DNA of 64,000 nt from contig BQKZ01000627.1 in assembly GCA_036244855.1 (NCBI GenBank), forward strand, positions 21,682 through 85,681. The letters are read 5' to 3'. Position numbers and translations under genes: made by a program. Below are positions 1 through 10,999 of this stretch, piece by piece; positions within the stretch are counted from its first letter, which is position 1; every line of letters begins with the position of its first letter. Below the pieces are notes generated by a model. The model was not told where the DNA came from, made no database searches, and saw nothing but the letters and a program-made list of their open reading frames with translations. This DNA comes from Temnopleurus reevesii. Taxonomy: Eukaryota; Echinodermata; Echinoidea; Temnopleuroida; Temnopleuridae.

Positions 1-2200
1 TTCATTATCAACATTACTATTAGCTTTTTAGGTGTGAAAACTGCATATTTGCCAGAATCAATAAACCCGAAGTATAAGGCTGGCTGGGGAAAGCACAGCC
101 TAATTGGTTGTATGAAAACCTATTATTATTAGGCCTATCATTATCATTATTGTTTTTTTTTTAATTTTATTGTTATTACTGTTGGATGCCCGTTCGATAT
201 AATGTATAAAAAAAGTTACAATCTTTAGGATTGTAAACCAGCGTATTCCCCACAGAAATCAATTCTATGATCCCCCTTGACTCCTGTGTGACCGGGGCAT
301 TAATTAGACTCCATCAAGCCGCATCACGATCATTATTTAATTACCAAGAAGAGCCATGCACAAGAAAGGGACATTGCTGCATTTCCTAAATCTCATGCTA
401 TGCAATATGAAAGGATACAAAATGCCTTTTATCCTATACAGCCTTCTAACGGGTCACCTATTCCGGATAGGGTCAATGTACATTATGCACATGCAAAGTG
501 CAATATTTACAGAGCAAATCGATGTTATTTTAGTGCCATTGCGTATAGTGTTATTCAATTTTAGTGATTAAGACCAACAGAAAAAGATGAATAATCTACA
601 TAAAAATTAATCATGTTAATGTATTTTAAACCATGGCCCAAGAATGTCATTTTACCCCCTTCTTGCTTATTTCCACTTTCCCCTCTCACATCTCAACTTT
701 CTCTATTGCAAATGCTCATGTCTTGTAAACCTTTGATGGATGAATAAACATTAATAATTATAATGATGATTATACTAGTAAACAGATTATATGGTGTTCG
801 ATATGAAATTGAAAGCAATCAATTGACAGAATTATTTGCCCAAACAAATATTTATTTGATATGTCTATACCTTCATCTTCGATACAATAATATTGCACGC
901 AACTTAAGTAAACTCTGCAGACAAAAACAACAAAAGTGACTAATTTCAGGTATACATTCGGAACGAGGCATGCATGTCGTCAAAGCTTGCCCTCTGAAAG
1001 CACACTATATACATTGCGTGTCTCCGTGAATCTAAGTCCTCAAATTCAACGTCAATTATCGAAGAATCAGGCATCGATATGCACAAAATAAGACGAATCT
1101 TTTCTGGTCATAATACGGTAGATTGAATAGAATCAATTTTGGACCGGAAAGCTCTTGGGTTTTGCCCTCCTTCTGCATTTCAAATATTTTACTCGCCTTT
1201 ACCATGTTTACGTGCAAATGCTTCGAATCGTTTATTCTGTTGTATTTTCTCTGTATTTCTTTGTATTCGACAAAGCTTTCGTGCAAAGCATATATATAAA
1301 TAGGTCATGTGGCTTGAGCGAGACCTCTCTCTCTCTCTCTCTTTTAAAGAAAAAAAACAAAATGAATAAACAAAATATCCAATATGCAAAGTGGGCTACG
1401 TCCAACAGACACACACAAAAAAGTATGTTTCATCAGGAGCTTATAATGCTAATGATTGTATCTTGAGGGGTTATATCAGGGAATTATTCCCTGGTTATAT
1501 CAGCTTGTTGTCTCATGTTGATCTTTTTTAACAATATAAACTAAGTTTGAAGGATTTTAAGCATATGTCTAATTATTCATAAAACTAAAGTACGTTAACA
1601 TTAATGTATGTACACGTGAAAATCTTTTAACGAAAGAACCCGGAATCGTCAAAATAGATTAACACCCTTCTGGCTAAAAAATACGTTAAGATCGATGCAT
1701 GGTATTGAAAATGGCGGGACTTTGGTTGTTAGATTGTGCACAAGCATGCATGCAGTGCTTATACACTAGCTATTGAGAATCACCAGTTTGCTCGTATTGT
1801 GAAAAATGTTCCGGTTCTGTTTTTATTTTGTTGCTTTTTTTTGTCATCTCAGCCCGTTGCAATCCTATTTCGATTTAAAGAATATTTCAATATTAGCATG
1901 ATTAGTGTGAAAGTAAATGTATATTTCCATGGGATAGGGTTATTTGTATGACAATCCATACTATTTTCAAACCAACAACATAAAGTCCTATAACATAAAC
2001 CCCCAAAATGGTGTTCCATCCAGCAGAATTATTCAAAGAATACAGAAGTTCAGTCATGTGATGGAAAAACAATGCAATGTCCATGTAACAAAGATAAATT
2101 TTTGTATGTTTCTTGCTTTAAATCCAGATAAGATTTCCAATTCAAAGTATACTGAGACAAGAGTGCAGTTCCACATTCATAGCTCAAGTTTAGATCTTCA
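1..2200. other. Intergenic/unassigned AT-rich DNA
   Basis: No exon, RNA gene or complete mobile element is recognisable here. There is a short (TC)n run near 1325-1343. The short open frames have no domain, no splice-site framing and no codon bias that would support a gene. Confidence 0.5.
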
Positions 2201-2229
2201 TAGTGCACAGAGAATCAATACAAAAAAAA

Positions 2230-2370
2230 AATGTAATCAGAACAAAATGTTGGCTGTACATGTCAATGACGTTCAAATGAATAAATTCCAAATTCCAAAT
2301 TCCAATCAGAACAAAATGTTGGCTGTACATGTCAATGACGTTCAAATGAATAAATTCCAAATTCCAATAC
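2230..2370. repeat. Direct duplication of a ~70-bp dispersed repeat unit
   Basis: The unit beginning AATCAGAACAAAATGTTGG and ending near AAATTCCAAATTCCA occurs twice head to tail (about 2234-2300 and 2304-2370) and is almost identical in both. The same unit occurs once in the opposite orientation at about 62598-62672, so it belongs to a dispersed family. An open frame runs through both copies only because the repeat has no stop in that frame. Confidence 0.9.
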
Positions 2371-2499
2371 TTTCGTTTCATGGACATCATATGAAAAAAA
2401 TTGACCCAATACTATCTACATACCCACTTTTGGAAAGTTGCTTCAAATTGCCGATGTGTGAATGCAACCTCAACGAATGCACCGTACGCTAACATCGAG

Positions 2500-3072
2500 G
2501 TCACTGTCGCGCCGTATACAGCACCAGGTGGAGTTCACACCACGTCATATTTTATTGCATGAATAGTGATAATTACATCAAATTGGAAAATTGATTGTAG
2601 TACTGTCACGACATAATTATATTCGTCTATTGCATTTACACCTTACAAGGACTTTCAGATTGAGATATCGTCATATACGAGATACGGCGTTACATCCATA
2701 CATGTGCCCTAAAGAAGACTGATGCCAGTATTCTGACTTGGTTTGTTTTGTGTCTGGAGGCGCTGTAGAAAATAGAATATGGTTAAGAAAAGATGGAAGG
2801 AAAAAAAATCGAACTGATTGCTTCATGTAGATATTGCCATTATTTCTGACCTTTCCCTTCAAAGTCAGCATTTGTTTACATTGTTAATTTACGAATAATA
2901 AGACACATAAGACTGTAATTTCAATAGCACTTTTTTATGATTTTTGTTTTATTTATGCATATTGATCAATTAACATGATTCATAATTGTTTGGGAAAAAT
3001 TTAGCAATGCAATCTCGCAGTTAACATCACAGGTTATTTCGATGCCGAATTTTGGCGCGATCGCGCAATCAG

Positions 3073-3073
<1 letters not shown>
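2500..3073. other. Unassigned noncoding DNA
   Basis: I see nothing gene-like between the duplicated repeat and the long G run. Confidence 0.45.

Positions 3074-3118
<45 letters not shown>
3074..3118. repeat. 45-bp uninterrupted poly-G run
   Basis: Forty-five consecutive G residues on the plus strand. The poly-Gly and poly-Pro frames crossing it are artefacts of the homopolymer. It is the longest of many G or C runs in this window and could form G-quadruplex or triplex structures. Its exact length in an assembly is unreliable. Confidence 0.95.
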
Positions 3119-3119
<1 letters not shown>

Positions 3120-3733
3120 AATGTCAACTCAATGAAAAAGCCAGGTAAAAATATGGTATGCCGTTTTCCATTTTCTTTTTTAACATCATTAATATTCATA
3201 TCTCATGATTCTGCTCAATCTCCCGCTCCCGCTATCACGACCCAGATCCGTGCTTATTAGAGCATACCTTTCGGTATTCACGAAGGGCGTCTTTCAAAAG
3301 TCGAACCTGTTACATAACATTATTCTATTGTTTGAAATCGATCGTATGCCTAACCCGGGATGTTTTAAACCTTTACTATTCACAGGATGTGAAACATTTC
3401 AATAAAACATCCTGTTTTATTCAAACTTGAACGATAAAGATAAACTTTTTAATTGAATGATTTATAAAATCGTGATAAATAAAATATGGCGCTTTGGTAA
3501 GTTGGGGGTTAAACGCAATTACCAAAGTGACATTACCCTGTTATAGATCATGATATCGCGTTACAAAAAGAATTCAGATATAGGTAAGCTTGGACTTGTA
3601 TAAAATGCCAAACCGAATAAAATTGTTATAATGAGTGTAAATTGCAAGCAACCTCGCAACCTAGTGTAAATGAATACATTTACAGAGAAAACAGAGAACA
3701 AACTTAACAATACTAGGGTTAGAAAAAATTCAA

Positions 3734-4079
3734 GGGGGGGGGGGGGGTTCAGTCATTGATTTCCATGTGCATAATATGCAGGTAGAGGGCTCAATAAGGT
3801 TTGTTGGGGGTGCACCCCAAGCTCCCCGGTTCATAGAGCCTATAACGAACACAAATGTAAGTAAGAAAAAATTAGTTTGAGATATGCTTGGAGCGAGAGG
3901 ACAAATAAAGGGAGAAGATGAGTCCTCCCGTTCACCGCCCCCCCCCCCCAAAAAAAGAAGAAAACAAATAAAGAAGAGGAAGGAGACAAGCGAGAACAAG
4001 AGGAAACAAGATTAAAGAAGCTGCAGTTATTACGTAAAGAGTGTAAAATGGTAATACACAGCCCCCCCCCCCCCCCCCC
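3734..4079. repeat. Cluster of poly-G/poly-C runs
   Basis: Three homopolymer runs lie within 350 bp: 14 G at 3734-3747, 12 C at 3938-3949 and 18 C at 4062-4079. The orientation changes from G to C on the same strand, so the runs are potentially self-complementary. The intervening DNA shows no gene. Confidence 0.9.
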
Positions 4080-4319
4080 ACCGTTGTCTTTAAAAGATTC
4101 CGCCGTGGTGAATGAGTGACTGCAGGTTGTCGGGCGTTCGGCCGGGGTGGGGCCTTTGTCATTATGACGCGAAACTTAACACCGAGCTTAGCACTTGTCA
4201 CCGGGGACGCACGCTGAAGCGTCAGGACGCTTTCCACACGTACGGTGTCGCCATAACAACATGCACTTTGGATTATAGTTCCGTGCTCTTTACACAGTCC
4301 AGTGCACAATCATAGTTTG

Positions 4320-6760
4320 CACCTCCCTCCGCATTTCTTGAGCTGAGTCAAGAATTTATAAGTGTAGAGTAAAATAGTTTTTATGATATTTACAAATTAT
4401 TCAATCATTGGCGTAAGTCCAAATTTTTAAAAGAGTTGCTCAAACTTTGTTTGCATACTTTGTTAAATATATTGAGAGCAATACACACTTTTCTGATGAT
4501 ATATCAAAGTTTTCATTATCATATATAATGTATAATCTTGATTAACAAATTATAGATTGGAAACTGAAGATTGTCTAATTTATAAACTACAATAAACTAC
4601 ACTGACGGGCAAGTCGAAAGTCATTGTTATTAACGAATGTATTGCCGTTTATAGCAATATTGTACATGAAGAATATAACGACTGCATAATTTCTCACAAT
4701 ACTTTTGTCGCAGAGCAAGAAAAAAATTGTCAAATGTCCGTTAAAAATGATAATTGAAATTCGTCTAATATTGCTATAATAACAAGGAAATGATTGTTCT
4801 TGATGTGTTGAAAATCGTTTCAGTATACAATGACGATCGTTAAGGGTATGAATGAATGAATGATTTTAAGAAAGTAGTTAGAAAATAATTAGAATGATTA
4901 GATAAAGACCCCAATGCATATAATGACACTGCAAAGAGATGTTTCTTCCAATGATTATGGACAATTTATACATCAGTTTATTGTTTTGTTGTGTCCAGAC
5001 CGCATGTTTTGAAGGAAGACCAATGCCTTTGCAATGTTGACATTGGTTGGGCAAGTTATTTACTGTCATGATTGTGTAACTTATATATCTAACAAGTCAC
5101 GTGTATGCTCAATATTTATTCATTATTTTGTTTATTGGAATGTAAATAAATCCAATACAGCAGTAAGCACGAGATTGTTGTTTGTCCATAATGATATCAT
5201 CTTTGAATGAAATATAAATAAATAGATAAATTAATATAGTTATACAGCACAATATGGTAAAATAAGTTATAAACCTGACATTCAAGCAAATCTAACATAA
5301 TAATTGACTTTCAACATTTTCTTGGAACCACTTTAAGTTCATTGTAAAACAAAAGTTCTTCCTTAGTCCTGAGCACACATAGCTATATATGAAACGTATT
5401 CATTAAAAAAAACCCATTAACATCAGTAGACACATGTGAGTAATTCCTTTTAACGACAGTGGAACAGCTATTTGCAAAAAATTATTCTATGTAAATATTT
5501 AGTAAATACATAAAATTACCACTCCTATATATTTTTGTCCTACTTTGAAATCATAACGAAATATAAATTATCAAGCAAGACGACACGAAACTTGAATGCT
5601 TTCCATGCACTCTTTTGTTTTTCTGAATAGTTATGTGTCAAGATCCTTTTCCTAAATGATGATTGCAAATAATTATTAGTGGGAGAAAATTTGTACCATT
5701 TTATGAAAAAATGAGGAATGGAATTACAAAGAATATTGATAAAATAAAAATGGAATTTATTGATTGACGATTGAGTGAATTATATGGCCTTACTTGACTA
5801 TGTGTCAAACTTCTATAGAGCAGAAAAAAATATAGCGCTAAAAATATCGAGCGACGAGTGCAGCTACGCTCGCCTTCCAAAGTAAGCAGCCAGTTTCTGG
5901 TACTTTTCCACGAATGGAAGGGCACAAAATTGCAAATAACTTTAGATGAATAAGTCAAAATGTAGTGTGAAAAGTACAATGGAACGAAAATAGGATGATG
6001 ATTTGTAGTAGCTGATGTAAAATTAAAAAAAGTAAATAAAAATATGGAATTTCATGCACTTTATCTGTTATTCAATCGTAGTATGTGAGTGAGCGAAGCT
6101 GACAGACTATACACCAAACCACTCATGTCAATCTCGCATTCGTAAATCTCTCATTTTTAGTATTTATCACTAATAACAAATGAAAATCGAGAAAATGATG
6201 AATACAACTATATAGATCTACTCTTCAGAATATTTCCTATGTAATGGATATAATAATTTTCCCAGAAAATTCCAAATTAAATAAAAAACAAGAAATTTGA
6301 TCCAAAATTTTGACAGATACCATGCCCAGAGAGGCGTATCCTCGAGACGAAAGTTTGCAAATCTTGAGTCGGCTCTGTGTTGTAAGCTATTTTTTCATCG
6401 ACTCGGAAAGTTATCAAAAAGCTTCAAAGCTCCTGAAAACTGTTTCATTATTAAAGAGTGTTATTTTTTCTTCATATCTATCAATTCAAAAAGTTTGAAA
6501 AATTGTATTTTATATGATATTTTATCGTGTATTTTCCGATTTTAAAGTCGATTTTTTAAAGTGCAAGTTTAATGCAAAAATTCTCATTGATTAATGCATC
6601 ATGTACAGATTTAAAGATACCAAATTGAAGATTGGATGCCATTCTATCAAGTAAGTGTATTTTCTTTACTTTTCCATTCACTAGGAAGAGAGAAAAACGA
6701 TATTATCCAATACCTTACTAACACATTTAAAATCTAAATTGCCAACATGTACTATACGTA
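4320..6760. other. Unassigned AT-rich DNA upstream of the histone gene
   Basis: No exon or repeat family recognised. The sequence is very AT-rich, with many stops in all frames. It would contain any distal regulatory DNA of the downstream H1 gene, but I cannot identify specific elements. Confidence 0.45.
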
Positions 6761-6832
6761 CACGAAACAAGCGGGCTGTACACGTCCTACGGGCGACTCG
6801 ATCGCGCGGCTTTCCCCCACGTCCGCATAAGG

Positions 6833-6872
6833 TTTATATATTCGGCGGAGGCCGCGGAAATTGAATCATTCG
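6833..6872 (+). promoter_or_regulatory. H1 core promoter: TATA box and histone cap box
   Basis: A TATA element (TTTATATA, 6833-6840) is followed about 35 bp downstream by TCATTCG (6866-6872), which matches the PyCATTCPu cap motif known at the start sites of sea urchin histone genes. The inferred transcription start near 6867-6868 gives a leader of about 50 nt before the ATG at 6917. The 60 bp upstream are locally GC-rich. I saw no exact AAACACA H1 box. Confidence 0.8.
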
Positions 6873-6916
6873 TTTCTTGTTGAACTCCGCAACACCAGAA
6901 GCCAACCTCAATCACC

Positions 6917-7543
6917 ATGTCTGCCGCCGCTAAGCCCAAAGCCAAGAAGCCCCGTGCTGCCCCATCTCACCCACCCTCCTCCGTGATGGTGGTTGCTGCC
7001 ATCACCGCCTTGAAGGAGCGTGGAGGTTCATCTCTCCAGGCCATCAAGAAGTACATCGCTGCTACCTACAAGGTTGACGTTGCCAAGCAGGCTACCTTCA
7101 TCAAGAAGGCTCTTGCTGCTGGAGTTGCCAACGGAACCCTCGTCCAGACCAAGGGCAAGGGAGCCAGCGGATCCTTCAAGCTTGGAAAGAAACCTGCCGG
7201 CAAGACCGAGGCCCAGAAGGCCCGTGCTGCCGCCAAGAAGGCCAAGCTTGCTGCCAAGAAGAAGGCCGCCAAGGAAAAGAAGGCTGCCAAGGCCAAGGCC
7301 AAGAAGGAGAAGCTCGCCGCCAAGAAGGCTGCCAAGAAGGCATCCAAGAAGGCCAAGAAGCCAGCTGCCAAGAAGGCCAAGAAGCCCGCCAAGAAGGCCG
7401 CCAAGAAGCCAGCTGCCAAGAAGCCCGCCAAGAAGGCCGCCAAGCCAGCCAAGAAAGCCGCCAAGCCAGCAAAGAAGGCCGCCAAGAAACCAGCGAAGAA
7501 GGCCGCCAAGAAGCCCGCTGCCAAGAAGGCAGCCAAGAAGTAA
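6917..7543 (+). CDS. Histone H1 (linker histone, sea urchin late-type)
   Basis: This intronless gene encodes a 208-residue linker histone, which binds nucleosomes at the DNA entry/exit point and compacts chromatin. Residues 1-18 form a short basic Ala/Pro/Lys tail. Residues about 19-90 are the winged-helix globular domain, with the family signatures [22 protein letters not shown] and GVANGTLVQ, ending in [11 protein letters not shown]. Residues about 91-208 form a Lys/Ala/Pro tail of repeated [12 protein letters not shown] units; no SPKK motif is present, unlike sperm H1. The start is supported by the context ATCACCATG, 50 nt after the cap box. A histone stem-loop lies 49 nt after the stop. 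No core histone genes flank it, as expected for dispersed late H1 genes rather than the tandem early cluster. The stage class is inferred from sequence resemblance, so I assign no symbol. The repeated GCCAAGAAG codons create long shadow frames in other frames. Confidence 0.96.
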   Translation: MSAAAKPKAKKPRAAPSHPPSSVMVVAAITALKERGGSSLQAIKKYIAATYKVDVAKQATFIKKALAAGVANGTLVQTKGKGASGSFKLGKKPAGKTEAQKARAAAKKAKLAAKKKAAKEKKAAKAKAKKEKLAAKKAAKKASKKAKKPAAKKAKKPAKKAAKKPAAKKPAKKAAKPAKKAAKPAKKAAKKPAKKAAKKPAAKKAAKK

Positions 7544-7592
7544 ATTTCTTGCGCCACTTGGTATCTGAGCTTTTTAAAGCTCCAACCCCAAC

Positions 7593-7608
7593 GGCTCTTA
7601 TCAGAGCC
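7593..7608 (+). terminator. Histone mRNA 3' stem-loop
   Basis: GGCTCTTATCAGAGCC is a perfect 6-bp stem with a 4-nt loop, followed by ACCC. This is the canonical replication-dependent histone 3' end that SLBP binds to direct non-polyadenylated processing. It begins 49 nt after the H1 stop codon. Confidence 0.97.
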
Positions 7609-7618
7609 ACCCAAACTC

Positions 7619-7627
7619 CAAGAAAGA
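7619..7627 (+). promoter_or_regulatory. Histone downstream element (U7 snRNA binding site)
   Basis: CAAGAAAGA lies 10 nt after the stem-loop and matches the purine-rich element that pairs with U7 snRNA during histone pre-mRNA cleavage in sea urchins. Together with the stem-loop it argues that the H1 gene is functional and cell-cycle regulated. Confidence 0.93.
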
Positions 7628-7699
7628 TTTCAATTGTTTTGCTCACTTTGTTTTTTTCTGTACTTATTTTTTTTTTCATTTGAATATTATTAACTAAGT

Positions 7700-8340
7700 A
7701 TTTTAGGAATAAGTGTTACAATTTAAAGCTTGAATATTTGTTGCTCTTCCATTTGAATACTATTTCTTTAAACATAAACTGGTTGTAAATAAAGGATATT
7801 GAATTTAAAACTTGAATATCCTAAACAAGTAGATTCTTTAGTTTAAAAAAAAAACTTAGCTTCATTTGACATCACGGTTTTTTCATCATCATTCTCGTTT
7901 CAAAGATTTTGACATGGGATACACATAAATGTTTGATAATAATTTTCGGTGGCACTCTGAATTACCAATGTTGAAATTCAGGTAGCAAATTATTACCTAT
8001 TCTGGCGCTGAAAATTTAACCCGTATAGAGTAAGCATAGGGGGTAGCCAAATTGAATGCCCCGCCAAACGTACCCTCTCGATAAACAATAGGCCACAAAT
8101 ACTGGAGTAAACAAGACTATCGTTCTAAGGGTGGGCGCGGGGAAAACTATGAATTGGGGTGCACTCGAGCGGGACGGGGTAAGGTGGTGACGATAGGGGT
8201 GGGGTCGTGTCAACAATCGGAAGAAGATTACGCGGTAAAATGACTGTGGGTAATACAGGGGGTAGGGGCAGGGTGAAATACAATGTAAAGGTTGACAATA
8301 CTGAAAACAAAACAATGCACAATACACATATTGATCTACC
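7700..8340. other. Unassigned DNA downstream of H1
   Basis: No gene or defined repeat seen. A G-rich stretch occupies about 8030-8280 but has no recognisable coding content. Confidence 0.45.
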
Positions 8341-8362
8341 GAACGTTTGCCCGCTCTTTGGA

Positions 8363-8677
8363 GGGGGGGGGGGGTGTTAAGATATAGGCCATACCCCTAA
8401 TTGTGGGGTTGCAGTAGTCCGCTTCTTTTATTTTATTTTAATCTGTACGTCACTACGTGGTGTAAATTTTTTATACACGACCAGTCCGATTTCAAAACCT
8501 ATCATGTATGACCACGACCCTGGAATATTATGCAATGAAAATAAGACGAAAACAAATCGTATTTTTCAATCAATGAAGCAACGACGAGAATAGCAACGAC
8601 CAACTAATTTTGGCTCGGGCCCCAAGCTCCTCCCTCAGTCCGGGGGGGGGGGGGGGCTTATTTGGCCCCCCCCCCCC
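8363..8677. repeat. Poly-G and poly-C runs, one adjacent G/C pair
   Basis: A 12-G run lies at 8363-8374. A 15-G run at 8642-8656 is followed 9 bp later by a 12-C run at 8666-8677; the last two could snap back into a GC hairpin. Confidence 0.9.
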
Positions 8678-9459
8678 ACCACTTCCCACCTCGCCCGGTA
8701 AGAGCTAGGGGATGGCGCCAAATTTGAGGGAAAAGGCGTCAACATTGCTAAGAGGGGCGCAAAATTTGTAATTTCAGGACTACCTCAAAATCCTGAGGGC
8801 GCGCATGTTCATGTTTGCAACATACTAGTATCTTATTATGTCCCTGCACTTTTTGTTTCTAAATGGCTCTTTGTTTACATCATCTTCTTAATCAATAAGA
8901 ATATCCTTTTAGGTGAATTTGTCAGACAAGAACAATTGTATAATACCCCCAAACCGGAAGTATGTCCGAAATTTGCTAAAAAACCCCACACACTATGTAC
9001 GCTCAAATATTCTTTCCTACTGTGTATATTACCAAGAATACAATTAATAACATCACATTGGTTTGCTTCTCCCCCACCCTCCCCCACCCCCTCATCTTCA
9101 GAATATATCATTGAACATAGGGATGTCAAGTAACGGAGTTTGGCAGTAATGTTACTCAACTATGCGGCTAGCTTGTCTGTGGAAATTATATGCAGGAGTT
9201 AGAACGCATAAAATAATCATCATTGAAAAAAAAAAAACTCTCTTCAAAAACTCCGAACGGTTTTGTTTCAAAATGTTTCTACCAGAAATCTGTACATTAT
9301 ATTCCAAATTGTGTTTTTATGTTTTCAATAGCTGCTAGACTCTATTCCACCAATTCATAGAATTTTTGACAGTCTATTTCACGAAATCAATATTGAAGGA
9401 AAAATGTATCATCCCATAATTTCCCTGAAATATAGCCGCAACCATGGGGTCATACAAAG

Positions 9460-9850
9460 TAAAGCTAGGCTGACACTTGTACAACCTTTCGCCATGATTT
9501 TGTATTGCCAAGTCGTGCCATTTGGGGGGCATGAACTGGGACGGAGGCTTCCGTACTATTCACGACTAAGTCACACATTGTTCACGAAGAGTTCACGACG
9601 TGGGCACGTCGTGAACAAGCATCCTCCAGCATCGTTCCGATGAGTTCACGAACAGTCTGCGCATAGTTCACGACCCGGCCTCGAAATCTTGTCCTGACGA
9701 AAATGTTGAACATTTCAAAATTATCGTCCCATCATGGCACGCAGTGACGACGACTTTACACACACTTTACGCCAGTTTGCGACTAGTTTGGCACTGGCAC
9801 GACTCGAGTCGTGCAAATGCGTGCCACAAAGTCGTGCAGGTGTTGTTTGN
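9460..9850. repeat. Palindrome-rich repeat, probable foldback element
   Basis: The segment contains many copies of CACGACT/GTTCACGA-like words in both orientations and a perfect 10-bp inverted repeat (GTTCACGACG at 9591-9600 against 9607-9616). Its ends, CTGACACTTGTACAAC and a reversed GTCGTGCAGGTGT form, are roughly complementary. It resembles a diverged non-autonomous foldback element. A single N at 9850 coincides with its right edge. I did not resolve exact ends. Confidence 0.5.
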
Positions 9851-9869
9851 GACCCCCCACGAGGGGGTC

Positions 9870-10860
9870 GAGGGGTCGGAAAATTTGAACCCCATCATTT
9901 TTGGCTTACTTGGACCCTATTCAAGCCAAATCAATCAAAAAATCAATTTTGGCAACAAAGTCCTACGGGAGCTGTTTCATTTACCCATCGTACCGCACTA
10001 AAATTCGTGTAAGTGTTATCTGGCATAATATTTAGGGATTATGAAAGGATCACTGTGCGCAGGCCCTGCGCTATAGTAAGCAAAACCATCATCTCAAATG
10101 TGATTTATTTTGGGGCTCCTGTGTAATATCACTGCGTTGGTCGTAACATGCCTTCTTACCCCCACCCCCACACCCCAACCCATCCTTTCATTTTGTTTTC
10201 TTTTTAAAAATCCTTGCAGTTTTTTTCTCACAAGTCCACAACATTTCCTGAAAAGTGGCCCCAACATGTTTTTCTTAGTAGGGTGTCTCAAATATCTGAA
10301 TGAATGTCATACAATCAAAACGAACGTCTCAAGGATTATATCATAGACTGGAAGAAGAGAACTGATGAAAGCCAATCAGATTGTAAGGGATTACATAGAA
10401 AGATCAGAACATATAAACAGATATAACAAGCCAACCAGGTAAACCTTATCCTAATGATATACCATATGTACGTGGTAAAACATCTTGTGGGCAGATTACA
10501 CATACCACCCTTAATGTTCTTTACTGATGGATGTGCTATACGCTACGCATTAATCTTTTTAATGCATCAAACATTCGTAGCACGAAAGATGATATTATGT
10601 TGCCGAACTAACCTTTGGGAAACATGTCAATTATTTCCAGGAACGCGACAATCGAAATGAGTTGGCGTGATTGACGATGTCAACAGTGCCGGAGTTGGAA
10701 AGACACCGCCAATTAATGTTTCAACTTTTGTTTGTGTCCTTGAATGTAGGCGTAATTATATATACCACAATATGCACCAGTAGAATTTCATGATAAAAAG
10801 TGATCTGCTAGCTACAGAATTAACCTTTGGAAAAACATTTCTATCATTTCGAGGGTCACA
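9870..10860. other. Unassigned noncoding DNA
   Basis: No exon, RNA or repeat family recognised. Confidence 0.4.
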
Positions 10861-10870
10861 TCTGAGCATT

Positions 10871-10981
10871 CAAGCCCCAGTCACATACACGCCCCGACTG
10901 AACACGATTCAACACGACTCTCTGTTCAGGGGCAATCAATCATTATCGTGTTGAATCGGACTATGAGGCTGTTGCTTTAAG
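10871..10981. mobile_element. Foldback element, family 1 (GTCACATA ends)
   Basis: A palindromic element starting AAGCCCCAGTCACATA, with an internal CACGATTCAACACGACTC arm and a reversed CGTGTTGAATCG arm. It is one of four related copies in this window (also 25671-25804, 36465-36598 and about 48836-48967) and has no coding capacity. This copy has a diverged right terminus. By structure it is a MITE-like non-autonomous DNA element. Confidence 0.7.
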
Positions 10982-10999
10982 ATGGCCTGAACGACACCG

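Noticed and set aside
1944..2492. 182-residue plus-strand open frame
   Set aside because: It spans a duplicated noncoding repeat whose reverse complement recurs at 62.6 kb; there is no domain and no coding bias.
7020..7679. Three further long open frames over the H1 gene
   Set aside because: They are shadow frames of the repetitive GCCAAGAAG codons; only the H1 frame has a domain, start context and matching 3' signals.
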